A stretch of DNA of 64,000 bases from BD1-7 clade bacterium (GTDB lineage Bacteria; Pseudomonadota; Gammaproteobacteria; Pseudomonadales; DT-91). Where the stretch lies: positions 101,344 through 165,343 of the forward strand of contig CACSIO010000003.1 of assembly GCA_902705865.1 (NCBI GenBank), in the 5' to 3' direction. The notes under the pieces were generated by a model. The model worked only from the letters and a program-made list of their open reading frames with translations, was not told the origin of the DNA and ran no database searches. Position 1 is the stretch's first letter. Every line of letters begins with the position of its first letter. This document shows positions 56,533 to 63,870 of this stretch, piece by piece. The position numbers and the translations under genes are program-made.

Positions 56533-56657
56533 CTCCTACCTAATGGTTGCGAGCTGCTAGTTACCGATTTTAACGCTTATTGCGTTTTTGTGAAGTTTTT
56601 GATGAGATAGACCTATTTTGTTAATAGCGTTAATAACTCTCATTAGGAATCTTCTGT

Positions 56658-57077
56658 ATGGATGCTCCAGATACGGTTTATCAAGCTCCTGAAGCGAATC
56701 TCGAATCCATCCGTGACGCTAATACTTTTTATCCGACGTTTTCGAACTTGAGCATAGGCCGAAAAATAGCTCTGGTGCTCATGTGGCTATTTTACGCGCT
56801 TGTTGTCGGCATGCTTGGCTTTGGTGTATGGGTTGATGATGGCGTTGAGCCGGAGGTTACCGAAGGTGTTGAAACACTTTTCGGTCTCGCCGTGATGCTG
56901 GCTGGGCTCTATATCTGGACGCACATGGCGACAGTAAAACGTAAAGTTGGTCAGCTCGCGGCAATTTCGATTATTAATCTGTTTGTTACGGGTAATCTTG
57001 TGTCTTGCCTCATTGCCTTGTCGATCAGGAGTTCATCGAAGTTAGAGCGTGAAGAGTACACTTTTCCGGATGAATAA
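56658..57077 (+). CDS. Small inner-membrane protein
   Basis: A 139-residue protein with three membrane segments (IALVLMWLFYALVVGMLGFG, ETLFGLAVMLAGLYIWTHMA and AISIINLFVTGNLVSCLIAL). The polar N-terminus and the acidic C-terminal EREEYTFPDE face the cytoplasm or periplasm. AGGA precedes the ATG. No family recognised. A weak hairpin with a T-run (AACGC/GCGTT, 56572-56586) lies between it and the helicase gene and may terminate that transcript. Confidence 0.6.
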   Translation: MDAPDTVYQAPEANLESIRDANTFYPTFSNLSIGRKIALVLMWLFYALVVGMLGFGVWVDDGVEPEVTEGVETLFGLAVMLAGLYIWTHMATVKRKVGQLAAISIINLFVTGNLVSCLIALSIRSSSKLEREEYTFPDE

Positions 57078-57136
57078 CGGTGAGCCTGAGAGTTGGTATT
57101 CTATGGTTCTCAAAAACTGCGTTTGCATTTGTGTTG

Positions 57137-57955
57137 CTAGGATCGATAAAGCCAGCCGATGTAGCGTTCAACCACGGCCACAATGATTCGCCGTGGCAAA
57201 CAACGTTGCAACCAAAAGATACCATGAGCAAATGCAGAGATTCTAACGCTAGGGCCTTTGCCTAAATGGGCCAGACTGATACTAGCAACATCGGCTGGCT
57301 CGACGCCAAATGCAAAAAATTGCTTGTGGGTTTTAATCCGTCTGAAATTGGCGTTTTTTATTGGCCCTGGTAATGCGGTAATAACATCGATTCCATGTTG
57401 TCGAAATTCACTCCATATCGCTTCGCCAAGATTCTGCTGAAACGCCTTGATCGCCCCATACATACTGTAATTGCGTTGCCCGTAAGTTGCGGCAATTGAG
57501 CTAACAATCACAATGGCGCCACGGCCTCGCGATTTCATCGAAGCACCGAAGGATTCAATAAACTCAACGGTGCGTGTGCAATTGATCTCGATGGCTTGTT
57601 GTTTGGCATCGATAGACACATCAAAGAACTCGCCAGAGGCGGTATAGGTGGCGTTGAGTACCATCAAGCCGATATCAAGATCGATGGTTTGTGGTTTCAA
57701 GGTATGCCATAGATCGGGGTCAGTAAGATCGACGCAAACGGTACGTGTTTGAATACCGTATTTGTTGTGTAAGGTTTCTGCCAGTAAATTCAGATGTTGA
57801 GCATTACGCGCGATCAATACCAGATTGAAGCCCTGGCGCGCGAGCTGGTGAGCATAGGCTTCGCCGGTGCCGGGCAGGGGCTGTGTATGGGCCGAAGCTC
57901 CAGTGATTAGTGCCCAGGGCCCGTATTGCAGTGGGAGTGTGTCTCTATCTACCAT
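57137..57955 (-). CDS. Short-chain dehydrogenase with an altered glycine loop
   Basis: A 272-residue SDR-family oxidoreductase starting MVDRDTLPLQYGPWALITGA (ATG 57955; upstream frame to 58063 has only a TTG). The catalytic set is there: SSIAATYG (Ser), YSMYGAIKAF (Tyr-x3-Lys) and NATYTASGEFF-like Asn. The usual TGASSGIGxA glycine loop is TGASAHTQPLPGTGEAYA, about six residues longer. The C-terminus ends with a hydrophobic/basic segment. The family is close to NAD(P)-dependent 17-beta-hydroxysteroid dehydrogenase 12-like enzymes; substrate unknown. Confidence 0.85.
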   Translation of the reverse strand: MVDRDTLPLQYGPWALITGASAHTQPLPGTGEAYAHQLARQGFNLVLIARNAQHLNLLAETLHNKYGIQTRTVCVDLTDPDLWHTLKPQTIDLDIGLMVLNATYTASGEFFDVSIDAKQQAIEINCTRTVEFIESFGASMKSRGRGAIVIVSSIAATYGQRNYSMYGAIKAFQQNLGEAIWSEFRQHGIDVITALPGPIKNANFRRIKTHKQFFAFGVEPADVASISLAHLGKGPSVRISAFAHGIFWLQRCLPRRIIVAVVERYIGWLYRS

Positions 57956-58126
57956 ATGCGCTTGCTTCGATCTGTTGTTATCGAACCATTTGTATTGATG
58001 TTTAGTGATATTGGGGCAAAAAACGGATGATTTAACTTGGGGGTGTCGACGGCTGGCTGGCAACCGCGATGAATCATTGGACTCATCGTGGTCTACAAAG
58101 TGCCAGAAGCGCCATTGCTGGCGGGT

Positions 58127-59014
58127 TTAGAACCGTAGGCGTACGTTAAACGCCCAAGATTTGGTTTGGTTGATGGTTTTTGAATTGGTGGTTCTATCTT
58201 CTTCTTTGCCAGTCATCACATTGATGCCCAGGCGGAAGTGATTGATCGGATAGTAGTGAACAAATAGCCCCAAATCACTGGAGGTTGAGTCGGTATAATT
58301 ACCCGTCGTTTCACGATTTGAACCTGAGGTGATATCAAACTCAGCACCAACGCCAACTTGCGGTAATGGGTAGTAAGTGTAAATACCACTGAACCCAGTC
58401 AGTGTTCCATTGCGGTTATCTGCAGCGTAACGGGTGTTGTTGGTATAAAGGGTACCGTCGAATGACATAGATTGAATAGAGTCGCCGATCGGCAAGTAGC
58501 CGTGATAGTTCACACCAAGGCGGTAAGTGAAGGCGTCTTCTGCACCGTCGTAATCAAATGCTATATCACCGGTCAGGGCGTGGTGTTCACCAATGTAAGA
58601 GCCAAATCCAAATCCGCCGCTAACGGATCTGTCATCGGTTGACTGATTTTTTCCGGTTGAGATATTGGAGCGAATAATGAAATCGTTAATTACGGCTTGG
58701 CCGCCAATCAAATAATCGTTCGACTTGATCATAACGTTGCCGACTTCAACATCCAAACCTCGCCATTGGCCATTTACATAGGATGCCTTATCTAGAAAGG
58801 CGGCTTCTTCCCACGCACCGCCAGCAATGCTGACGTCTTCCATATAAACCCGAACATCCAATAAGTGAAATGATGGTTCGATATCACCTCTATTGGTGCC
58901 GTCGACCTCTGGTTTTATGTTGCCGTCAGAGTATTCGTAGGTTGCTTCGAACATATAGGCGTTTGCGGCTGACGATATTGCCAATGCCGACATCAGAAGA
59001 GTGCGCTTGAACAT
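58127..59014 (-). CDS. Putative outer-membrane beta-barrel protein (paralogue 3 of 3)
   Basis: A 295-residue exported protein (MFKRTLLMSALAISSAANAY) ending AFNVRLRF. LDVRVYMEDVSIAGGAWEEA and AFLDKASYVNG are shared with the proteins at 10368 and 11475, and GFGFGSYIGEHHALTGDIAF with the latter. The ribosome leader TTTTTAGGGATGAAAATATG is the same as in paralogue 2, so the two genes were probably duplicated with their regulatory region. Function unknown. Confidence 0.75.
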   Translation of the reverse strand: MFKRTLLMSALAISSAANAYMFEATYEYSDGNIKPEVDGTNRGDIEPSFHLLDVRVYMEDVSIAGGAWEEAAFLDKASYVNGQWRGLDVEVGNVMIKSNDYLIGGQAVINDFIIRSNISTGKNQSTDDRSVSGGFGFGSYIGEHHALTGDIAFDYDGAEDAFTYRLGVNYHGYLPIGDSIQSMSFDGTLYTNNTRYAADNRNGTLTGFSGIYTYYPLPQVGVGAEFDITSGSNRETTGNYTDSTSSDLGLFVHYYPINHFRLGINVMTGKEEDRTTNSKTINQTKSWAFNVRLRF

Positions 59015-59224
59015 ATTTTCATCCCTAAAAATAAGTAGTGGTTGTTATCGTTAGTTGCTTTGATCAAATAAGTATAGAGTTGCTGAGCGAGACTGCCAAA
59101 AACACACCCGTGAAACATACTTGTTTACGGACGATTGGTGTCGATTCGCGTAATTTGCTAACGGCTACGTCAGCTGTGTAGAGTATTCAGAGTACATTTG
59201 CGGAATACACGGAGTTTGGATTCG

Positions 59225-59581
59225 ATGAAGTTGATTGGGTTTGTGTTGATCTTGCTGGGGTTAGGGGAGTTTTATCTCGGTGAAATCGTGATTGGTGCGC
59301 TGTTGTTCTTTATTGGAGGTCTACTTGCTCGCACATTGTCATTTTCGTTACGTAGTAGCGGCGTGTTGCTATTGGTTTCATCAACTGCTGTAGGGTTTCA
59401 CGATGGATTTGGCGCGGGTGTTATTTTTCTGATGTGCCTGGGAGCCTTTCTCGCCTGTTTTCGTTCGTCGCGCTCAAGGAGCGATGCTGCAGAGTGGGGT
59501 ATTGATCTAGGCTCGATAGATTTTGGTGGCGGTTTCGACGGTGGTTTTGGCGGTGATGGGGGTGGCGGAGATGGAGGCTAG
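59225..59581 (+). CDS. Small membrane protein with Gly-rich tail
   Basis: A 118-residue protein with two to three short membrane helices (MKLIGFVLILLGLGEFYLGE, IVIGALLFFIGGLLARTLSF and VIFLMCLGAFLACF) and a low-complexity C-terminal tail of about 20 Gly/Asp/Phe residues. ATG 59225 is preceded by GGAG; an upstream ATG at 59198 is weaker. The glycine tail suggests a surface-exposed or self-associating end. No family recognised. Confidence 0.5.
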   Translation: MKLIGFVLILLGLGEFYLGEIVIGALLFFIGGLLARTLSFSLRSSGVLLLVSSTAVGFHDGFGAGVIFLMCLGAFLACFRSSRSRSDAAEWGIDLGSIDFGGGFDGGFGGDGGGGDGG

Positions 59582-59925
59582 CCGACACGACTAAGAATAC
59601 TTGGCCACTGCGTGTGCTGTGGCAAGTGTTATGCGCAATGCTCTTGGTGTTAGAGTGCTGTATTAATGTACAGTTTTTGATCATCCTTTTGGAAAGCAAC
59701 CAAGATATGTGGAATTTTTATCTCTATGTCATTGTTGTATATGCTAATTACTTGAATTTCGAAAATTTTGGTTAAGGTGTGTTGGTCAATATATTTATGT
59801 TGCTAGCGATTACTAACAATAGCTGTATATTATTGATTTACGGTATGAACTGCATATAACGATCGAATCGTCATTGAAAGAATATATTGTGTCGAGATAT
59901 ATTGACGGTTTCAATAGACTTAGCT
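59582..59925. other. AT-rich region upstream of the cassette array
   Basis: 344 bp, AT-rich, no gene. It contains an imperfect hairpin (TTGAAA ... TTTCAA, AATATAT ... ATATATT, about 59874-59916) that ends near GTTAGGC. No integrase gene is present. Confidence 0.5.
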
Positions 59926-59932
59926 GTTAGGC
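59926..59932 (+). other. First cassette insertion point (attI-like or attC core site)
   Basis: GTTAGGC fits GTTRRRY. The first cassette begins with TTAGGC and its own attC at 60449 carries the exact complement GCCTAAC, so recombination between G59926 and T59927 is shown by the array itself. It could be attI or an eroded attC. Confidence 0.7.
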
Positions 59933-59953
59933 GCTTAAGGTAATTCATTTCTT

Positions 59954-60442
59954 ATGGCCAGAATTTTGTCAGTTACTCTGATTTTTCTATGTGGGTATGT
60001 ATGCGCTCACGGTCAGCCTATTGGTTATATAGGTTTCGCCAACAATGGAAAATGGGCGGTTCAGTTCAATGATTGTGCAGTAATTTCATTTGAAGGTGCG
60101 CAGCAATACCTATGGTTCGACCGTACATTGAATAAGATAAGTTGTTACAGCTTCAAAGAAAGTGATATTTCTCCGATTCGAAATACTGCGATCAGAATTC
60201 ACTCAAAGCCAGATCACTCTTCAAGTTATAAAAGCGTTATGAAGTTTGGAGAGTTAAATGTGTCAGGATCGGGTTGGGGGGCTTTTCCGAAGGTCTATGA
60301 GAGAGCTGGCCTAGACTGGTATAGAGTTGCAGAAGGCTGGATACAATTAAATAGATCGGATAAGGTGCTTGTTGATTATTACGTTGGGTCGCAAGATATT
60401 AGTGGAAAACGTACGCATGACGAGTATTTTGACACCCATTGA
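59954..60442 (+). CDS. Integron cassette 1: secreted protein of unknown function
   Basis: A 162-residue protein with signal peptide MARILSVTLIFLCGYVCAHG. The mature part is Trp/Tyr-rich and strand-like, ending GLDWYRVAEGWIQLNRSDKV, which recalls an SH3-type bacterial repeat. The gene fills cassette 1 (59927-60521), its stop lying 7 bp before the attC. The cassette DNA is more AT-rich than the left part of the window, as is common for acquired cassettes. Function unknown. Confidence 0.6.
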   Translation: MARILSVTLIFLCGYVCAHGQPIGYIGFANNGKWAVQFNDCAVISFEGAQQYLWFDRTLNKISCYSFKESDISPIRNTAIRIHSKPDHSSSYKSVMKFGELNVSGSGWGAFPKVYERAGLDWYRVAEGWIQLNRSDKVLVDYYVGSQDISGKRTHDEYFDTH

Positions 60443-60448
60443 GTAAAT

Positions 60449-60527
60449 GCCTAACAAGGCCAAGCAGCATCGCGCAACAAGTTGCGCTGGACCTCGCTGC
60501 GCTCGGCCGCTGTTGGCGGCGTTAAAT
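60449..60527 (+). repeat. attC site 1
   Basis: R'' GCCTAAC (60449-60455) to R' GTTAAAT (60521-60527), 79 bp, with internal imperfect palindrome (GCCAAGCAGC-like / GCTGTTGGC). R'' complements the start of cassette 1. Confidence 0.88.
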
Positions 60528-60539
60528 GCCCAAATCACT

Positions 60540-60863
60540 ATGGTTAGTAATTCGAGATCTCAAGAGAAATTCACAAAGTTCATCTTAGTATGCTTTGTAA
60601 TTGGTTATGGTTCGTCCACCTTAATGTTTCTTTCAATAGATGGAGGGACTGGAAGTGGTGGAGCCTTTCAAGCAATGCTTGCAATGATTATTCTTGTAAG
60701 TAGGGCGGTGGTTACAACATTTCTTGGTGTCATAGCACTATTTACATCTGCTTTACGTCAAAGTTGGCTAAAAGAAGGGGTTTTTAACAGCTATTGGCTA
60801 CCGTTATTACTAAGTTCTCCACCAATTATTTGGTTATTATGGCAGTATGTATTCAGTGTTTAA
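60540..60863 (+). CDS. Integron cassette 2: small membrane protein
   Basis: A 107-residue protein starting MVSNSRSQEKFTKFILVCFV (ATG 60540), with three membrane segments (FILVCFVIGYGSSTLMFLS, AMLAMIILVSRAVVTTFLGV and YWLPLLLSSPPIIWLLWQYV). A longer frame from 60447 reads through the attC and is rejected as start. No ribosome site is apparent, common for cassettes. Function unknown; resembles DUF-type small integral proteins. Confidence 0.55.
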   Translation: MVSNSRSQEKFTKFILVCFVIGYGSSTLMFLSIDGGTGSGGAFQAMLAMIILVSRAVVTTFLGVIALFTSALRQSWLKEGVFNSYWLPLLLSSPPIIWLLWQYVFSV

Positions 60864-60870
60864 GTTCAGC

Positions 60871-60960
60871 ATTTAACAAGGGCAGGCACGCTCGTAAATG
60901 CTGCGCATTTACTGGACCTCCGCCGCGTTGCGGCTCCGGCCCGTGCTGCCAGCGTTACAT
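60871..60960 (+). repeat. attC site 2
   Basis: R'' ATTTAAC (60871-60877) to R' GTTACAT (60954-60960), 90 bp. Its second half (GGACCTCCGCCGCGTTGCGG and on) is nearly identical to that of attC 7. Confidence 0.88.
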
Positions 60961-60975
60961 TTTCCAAGGAATATC

Positions 60976-61803
60976 ATGCCAGCAATCGAGAAATTAGATT
61001 TCAGTGTTATTGAATCTTTATCTAAGGTTCTTGGTGAAACTGCGAGTGGTTTTACAGGAACTGAAATAGGGAAAATATTGTATGAATCAAATGTTGATGA
61101 TATTGACTCTGGAAACACAAAATGGAAAAGGCTAAATTCAGCTCTTGCTAATAAACAAGAACAAGATCGTTGTGCTAACAATGTTTTATTATTTGTTCAA
61201 AACTCATTGAATCCAGCCAGACATTACGACAATTTAGAGTGGTTTAATGATACTAGATTCAAGGTAAACCAAATCTTAAGTTTTTCAGGACTTCATCTCG
61301 GAGAAAATGGAAAGATTGAGTATGTGCAAAAATCAAATACTATAAGTGAAGCTGCTGCTAGAGCTAGCAAGCTTAAAGAACATTTAGTTGCAAGAAATGT
61401 TCACCCTGACGTTCTTAAATACTGCAAAGAAGAACTTGTTGTCGATAACTATTTTCATGCAGTTTTTGAGGCAACAAAAAGTGTTGCAGACAAAATTCGA
61501 AATTTGTCAGGGTTACATACGGATGGTGCGGGTCTTGTAGATGAAGCGTTTTCCTTTAAAGGGGTTCCACATTTAGCCTTAAATACTCTTGTGTCCGAAA
61601 GTGAAAAGAGTGAGCAAAAAGGTTTTATGAATTTACTTAAAGGACTTTTTGGTACATTCCGTAATACTACAGCCCATGCGCCAAAGATAACTTGGCAAAT
61701 CGAGGAAATCGATGCGCTTGATATTTTATCAATGGTATCGCTTGTTCATAGAAGGCTGGATAAAGCAATCCAAGCTAAGAAAATGTACGAAGGAAAAATG
61801 TAA
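60976..61803 (+). CDS. Integron cassette 3: TIGR02391-family protein with HEPN-like RxxxxH motif
   Basis: A 275-residue protein (ATG 60976, AAGGA six bases upstream) matching the TIGR02391 (Ymh) family: LNPARHYDNLEWFNDTRFKV (N-terminal part) and the C-terminal domain GLHTDGAGLVDEAFSFKGVP followed by KGFMNLLKGLFGTFRNTTAH. RNTTAH is an Rx4H motif, the catalytic signature of HEPN ribonucleases. Family members occur in mobile elements and defence islands; an RNA-cutting abortive-infection role is an inference. The gene fills cassette 3 and its stop codon overlaps the attC. Confidence 0.8.
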   Translation: MPAIEKLDFSVIESLSKVLGETASGFTGTEIGKILYESNVDDIDSGNTKWKRLNSALANKQEQDRCANNVLLFVQNSLNPARHYDNLEWFNDTRFKVNQILSFSGLHLGENGKIEYVQKSNTISEAAARASKLKEHLVARNVHPDVLKYCKEELVVDNYFHAVFEATKSVADKIRNLSGLHTDGAGLVDEAFSFKGVPHLALNTLVSESEKSEQKGFMNLLKGLFGTFRNTTAHAPKITWQIEEIDALDILSMVSLVHRRLDKAIQAKKMYEGKM

Positions 61804-61853
61804 CAAGTCAATCAAGAGGGACGCCTACGGCGCCCCTTATTGAGGCGTTAAAT
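61798..61853 (+). repeat. attC site 3
   Basis: R'' ATGTAAC (61798-61804, overlapping the gene's stop) to R' GTTAAAT (61847-61853), 56 bp, short stem. The non-consensus R'' is explained by the cassette's own start TTACAT. Confidence 0.85.
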
Positions 61854-61866
61854 GCCAAGGTAAGCT

Positions 61867-62226
61867 ATGTGCAGTTGCAAAGAAAAACCCACTTTAATTG
61901 ACATCAGCAATAATCACTCTGATTTCAAATCAAAGCTAAACAAACTTGATGTTGGCAATTGGGTTTTGTTAATGCAGTGTCCCGATTGCAAGCAATTCTA
62001 CAAAGTCGATGAGTGGGATAAATATCAAATCTGCTATGCAGTAAAAATCCCCTCACTCGAAAACTGGGAAGCATTTGATAGTGAGTCACTTATAAAAGAG
62101 CAAATGGTTCAAAACCGTGGCGGTCTTACCAACGGATCATGCATGTGGTCAGGCTGTGACATCAAGCAGGTAAAAGGCAGTGCTTACTGTGTTAACCATC
62201 TCTATTCAGGTGGCACTCGTGCGTGA
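61867..62226 (+). CDS. Integron cassette 4: Cys-rich hypothetical protein
   Basis: A 119-residue protein (MCSCKEKPTLIDISNNHSDF). Cys pairs CSC, CPDC and CMWSGC ... CVNH could bind one or two zinc ions; the middle section WVLLMQCPDCKQFYKVDEWD is typical of zinc-ribbon cores. Some antitoxin- or immunity-like cassette proteins look like this, but no family is certain. The stop lies 2 bp before attC 4. Confidence 0.6.
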   Translation: MCSCKEKPTLIDISNNHSDFKSKLNKLDVGNWVLLMQCPDCKQFYKVDEWDKYQICYAVKIPSLENWEAFDSESLIKEQMVQNRGGLTNGSCMWSGCDIKQVKGSAYCVNHLYSGGTRA

Positions 62227-62228
62227 GC

Positions 62229-62301
62229 ATTTAACAAGGCAAGGCAAAATCGCCCTGCGGGCTGGACGCGCTAAAGCGCGCCTTTGCTTGCGGCGTTATG
62301 C
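62229..62301 (+). repeat. attC site 4
   Basis: R'' ATTTAAC (62229-62235) to R' GTTATGC (62295-62301), 73 bp, with GCGCGCTAAAGCGCG-type hairpin core. Flanks cassette 5. Confidence 0.87.
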
Positions 62302-62327
62302 AGTCTCATCCCTGAGATCGCGCATTC

Positions 62328-62840
62328 TTACAGGCTTCTGATTTGTTTAATTTCTTCTTCATCAATGCCTAATGATTCAAGAAATTTTTGATGTTCTTCA
62401 GGTTCCATCTCTTCAAATTTCTGATGCCAACTCAGCATTGATTTTTCATCAAAACCAGCTGCTTTCATTATTTCTACCCAACGATCTTTAGTTACCATGT
62501 TGTCCTCCAAAAGGTTTGGCTCTTGTAGCAAAGCTACAATGGCTTTTTGTTGATTTCTCAATTGGTTTATCTCTTTTTCCAATTCATTGAAATGATCTTT
62601 CAAGATTTGTGTTTGAGATAAACTGTCTTTACGCTCAATCAGTTCATTTATACTTGCCACTGGCACACCGTACGATCGATATGAAACAATCGCCTCTAGG
62701 CGCTCAATCTCGCTTTCCCCATACCATCTATATCCATTATCAGAGCGCTTTGTGGGCATTAAAAGCCCTTCGCGCTCGTAATAGAGAATGGTTGCTCTGG
62801 ATATATTAAACTTCCTTGCTAGTTGCGTTACAGTCAGCAT
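62328..62840 (-). CDS. Integron cassette 5: MerR-family regulator in reverse orientation
   Basis: A 170-residue protein starting MLTVTQLARKFNISRATILY (ATG 62840 with GGTGA upstream; a longer frame to 62873 is less likely). MerR helix-turn-helix plus the YYEREGLLMPTKRSDNGYRW wing, then a dimerisation coiled coil (HFNELEKEINQLRNQQKAIV) and a C-terminal WVEIMKAAGFDEKSMLSWHQ region like TipA-type or cassette-borne MerR proteins. The gene runs against the array direction, so it must carry its own promoter (62841-62940). Effector unknown. Confidence 0.85.
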   Translation of the reverse strand: MLTVTQLARKFNISRATILYYEREGLLMPTKRSDNGYRWYGESEIERLEAIVSYRSYGVPVASINELIERKDSLSQTQILKDHFNELEKEINQLRNQQKAIVALLQEPNLLEDNMVTKDRWVEIMKAAGFDEKSMLSWHQKFEEMEPEEHQKFLESLGIDEEEIKQIRSL

Positions 62841-62940
62841 AAATTCACCAATTGCCCGTTGAGTAGCTATCATCCACCCTAAACCTATAGACGGGTCAAT
62901 ACCAAATTTATTATAGTTCTGACATTCTAAGAAAAATAAT

Positions 62941-63033
62941 GCATAACAAGGCGATGAATTTCGTTCTGGCCTTGCAGGCCTCCACCGGACTGTCGTCGCT
63001 TCGCGCCGCCAGCCGATTATCGCGGCGTTCTGT
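62941..63033 (+). repeat. attC site 5
   Basis: R'' GCATAAC (62941-62947) to R' GTTCTGT (63027-63033), 93 bp. R'' is the complement of the cassette 5 start (TTATGC). R' departs from the RRRY consensus but is reused by the next sites. Confidence 0.85.
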
Positions 63034-63436
63034 GCGTTTCACGCTGTATTTCATTCCAAGTCTTTTACCCAATCATTACTCAACGCCGGTATGTCTTCTA
63101 AGCTGGCTTTCTTGTTTATTCAGGTTGTGAAATCCGGTGTATCCAAGCGTTCTGAGTTAGTTCGGTTCATGTGTCGGAAAGCATAATTTACTGCGTGGGT
63201 TTCTTCTCGTGTAAGGTTTTTCTCTCGGTCAGTCTTGGGCGGGTAGCGTGGCATTATCTTTCAGTTCATTTCGTCGCGTTTTGTTGGCAAGTTAGTTGTG
63301 TTAGTCTGCCGTTCAAACATTAATTCGTGTCACTGAGCTTTCTGATGCGCAGGGCGCACAGAGTAGCAGGGCGGCACAGAACAAGCGCATGCAAAGGACA
63401 GTCGCCGCTATGCGTCGCCTGCCTTTGATGCGGGCG
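63028..63436 (+). repeat. Repeated cassette, copy A (cassette 6)
   Basis: A 409-bp cassette whose body is close to copies B and C. It begins TTCTGTGCGTTTCACGC and includes GAAATCCGGTGTATCCAAGC, TGTAAGGTTTTTCTCTCGGT and GTTCATTTCGTCGCGTTTTG. No ordinary gene: one frame (63025-63186) reads AFCAFHAVFHSKSFTQSLLN and VVKSGVSKRSELVRFMCRKA, preserved in all copies. Confidence 0.8.
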
Positions 63437-63442
63437 TTCTGT
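63376..63442 (+). repeat. attC site 6
   Basis: R'' ACAGAAC (63376-63382) to R' GTTCTGT (63436-63442), 67 bp. The internal stem sequence differs from attC 7 although the adjacent cassettes are near copies. Confidence 0.85.
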
Positions 63443-63607
63443 GCGTTTCACGCTGGTGTTCTTTCCAAGTCTTTCTCCCAAGCATTACTCAAAGCCGGTT
63501 ATGATTTTGCACCGGCTTTCTTGTTTATGCTGGTTGTGAAATCCGGTGTATCCAAGCGTTCTGAGTTGGTTCGGTTCATGGCCCGGCAAGCTCAATTTCC
63601 TGCGTAG
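63389..63607 (+). CDS. Integron-borne conserved frame, uncertain gene
   Basis: A 72-residue frame whose first 15 codons lie in attC 6. Its main part is shared, in the same frame and without stops, with copies A and C, so purifying selection is conceivable. A hydrophobic stretch FAPAFLFMLVVKSGV follows a basic one. No ribosome site and no known family; it may be a by-product of open frames through attC. Confidence 0.3.
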   Translation: MQRTVAAMRRLPLMRAFCAFHAGVLSKSFSQALLKAGYDFAPAFLFMLVVKSGVSKRSELVRFMARQAQFPA

Positions 63608-63864
63608 ATTTCTTCTCGTGTAAGGTTCTGCTCTCGGTCAGTCTTGGGCGGGTAGCGTCGTATTCTCTTTCAGTTCATTTCGTCGCGTTTTGTTGGCACG
63701 TCAGTTGTGTTAGTCTGCCGTTCAAACATTAATTCGTGTCAGCGAGTATTCTGATTTGCAGGGCGCACAGAGTAGCAGGGCGGCACAGAACAAGCGCAGG
63801 CACGCTCAGCCACTGCGTGGCTTGGACCTCCGCCGCGTTGCGGCTCCGGCCCGTGCTGCGAGCG
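63437..63864 (+). repeat. Repeated cassette, copy B (cassette 7)
   Basis: A 428-bp near copy of copy A. It contains AAAGCCGGT ... ACCGGCTTT followed by CTTG, a terminator-like hairpin near its 5' end (63490-63518). A frame 63389-63607 (72 codons, starting in attC 6) reads FCAFHAGVLSKSFSQALLKA and VVKSGVSKRSELVRFMARQA. Confidence 0.8.
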
Positions 63865-63870
63865 TTCTGT
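63785..63870 (+). repeat. attC site 7
   Basis: R'' ACAGAAC (63785-63791) to R' GTTCTGT (63864-63870), 86 bp. GGACCTCCGCCGCGTTGCGG and the following CTCCGGCCCGTGCTGC are shared with attC 2. Confidence 0.85.

Noticed and set aside
60447..60539. Longer start of the cassette 2 protein within attC 1
   Set aside because: The extra residues translate the attC stem; ATG 60540 lies directly after the site.
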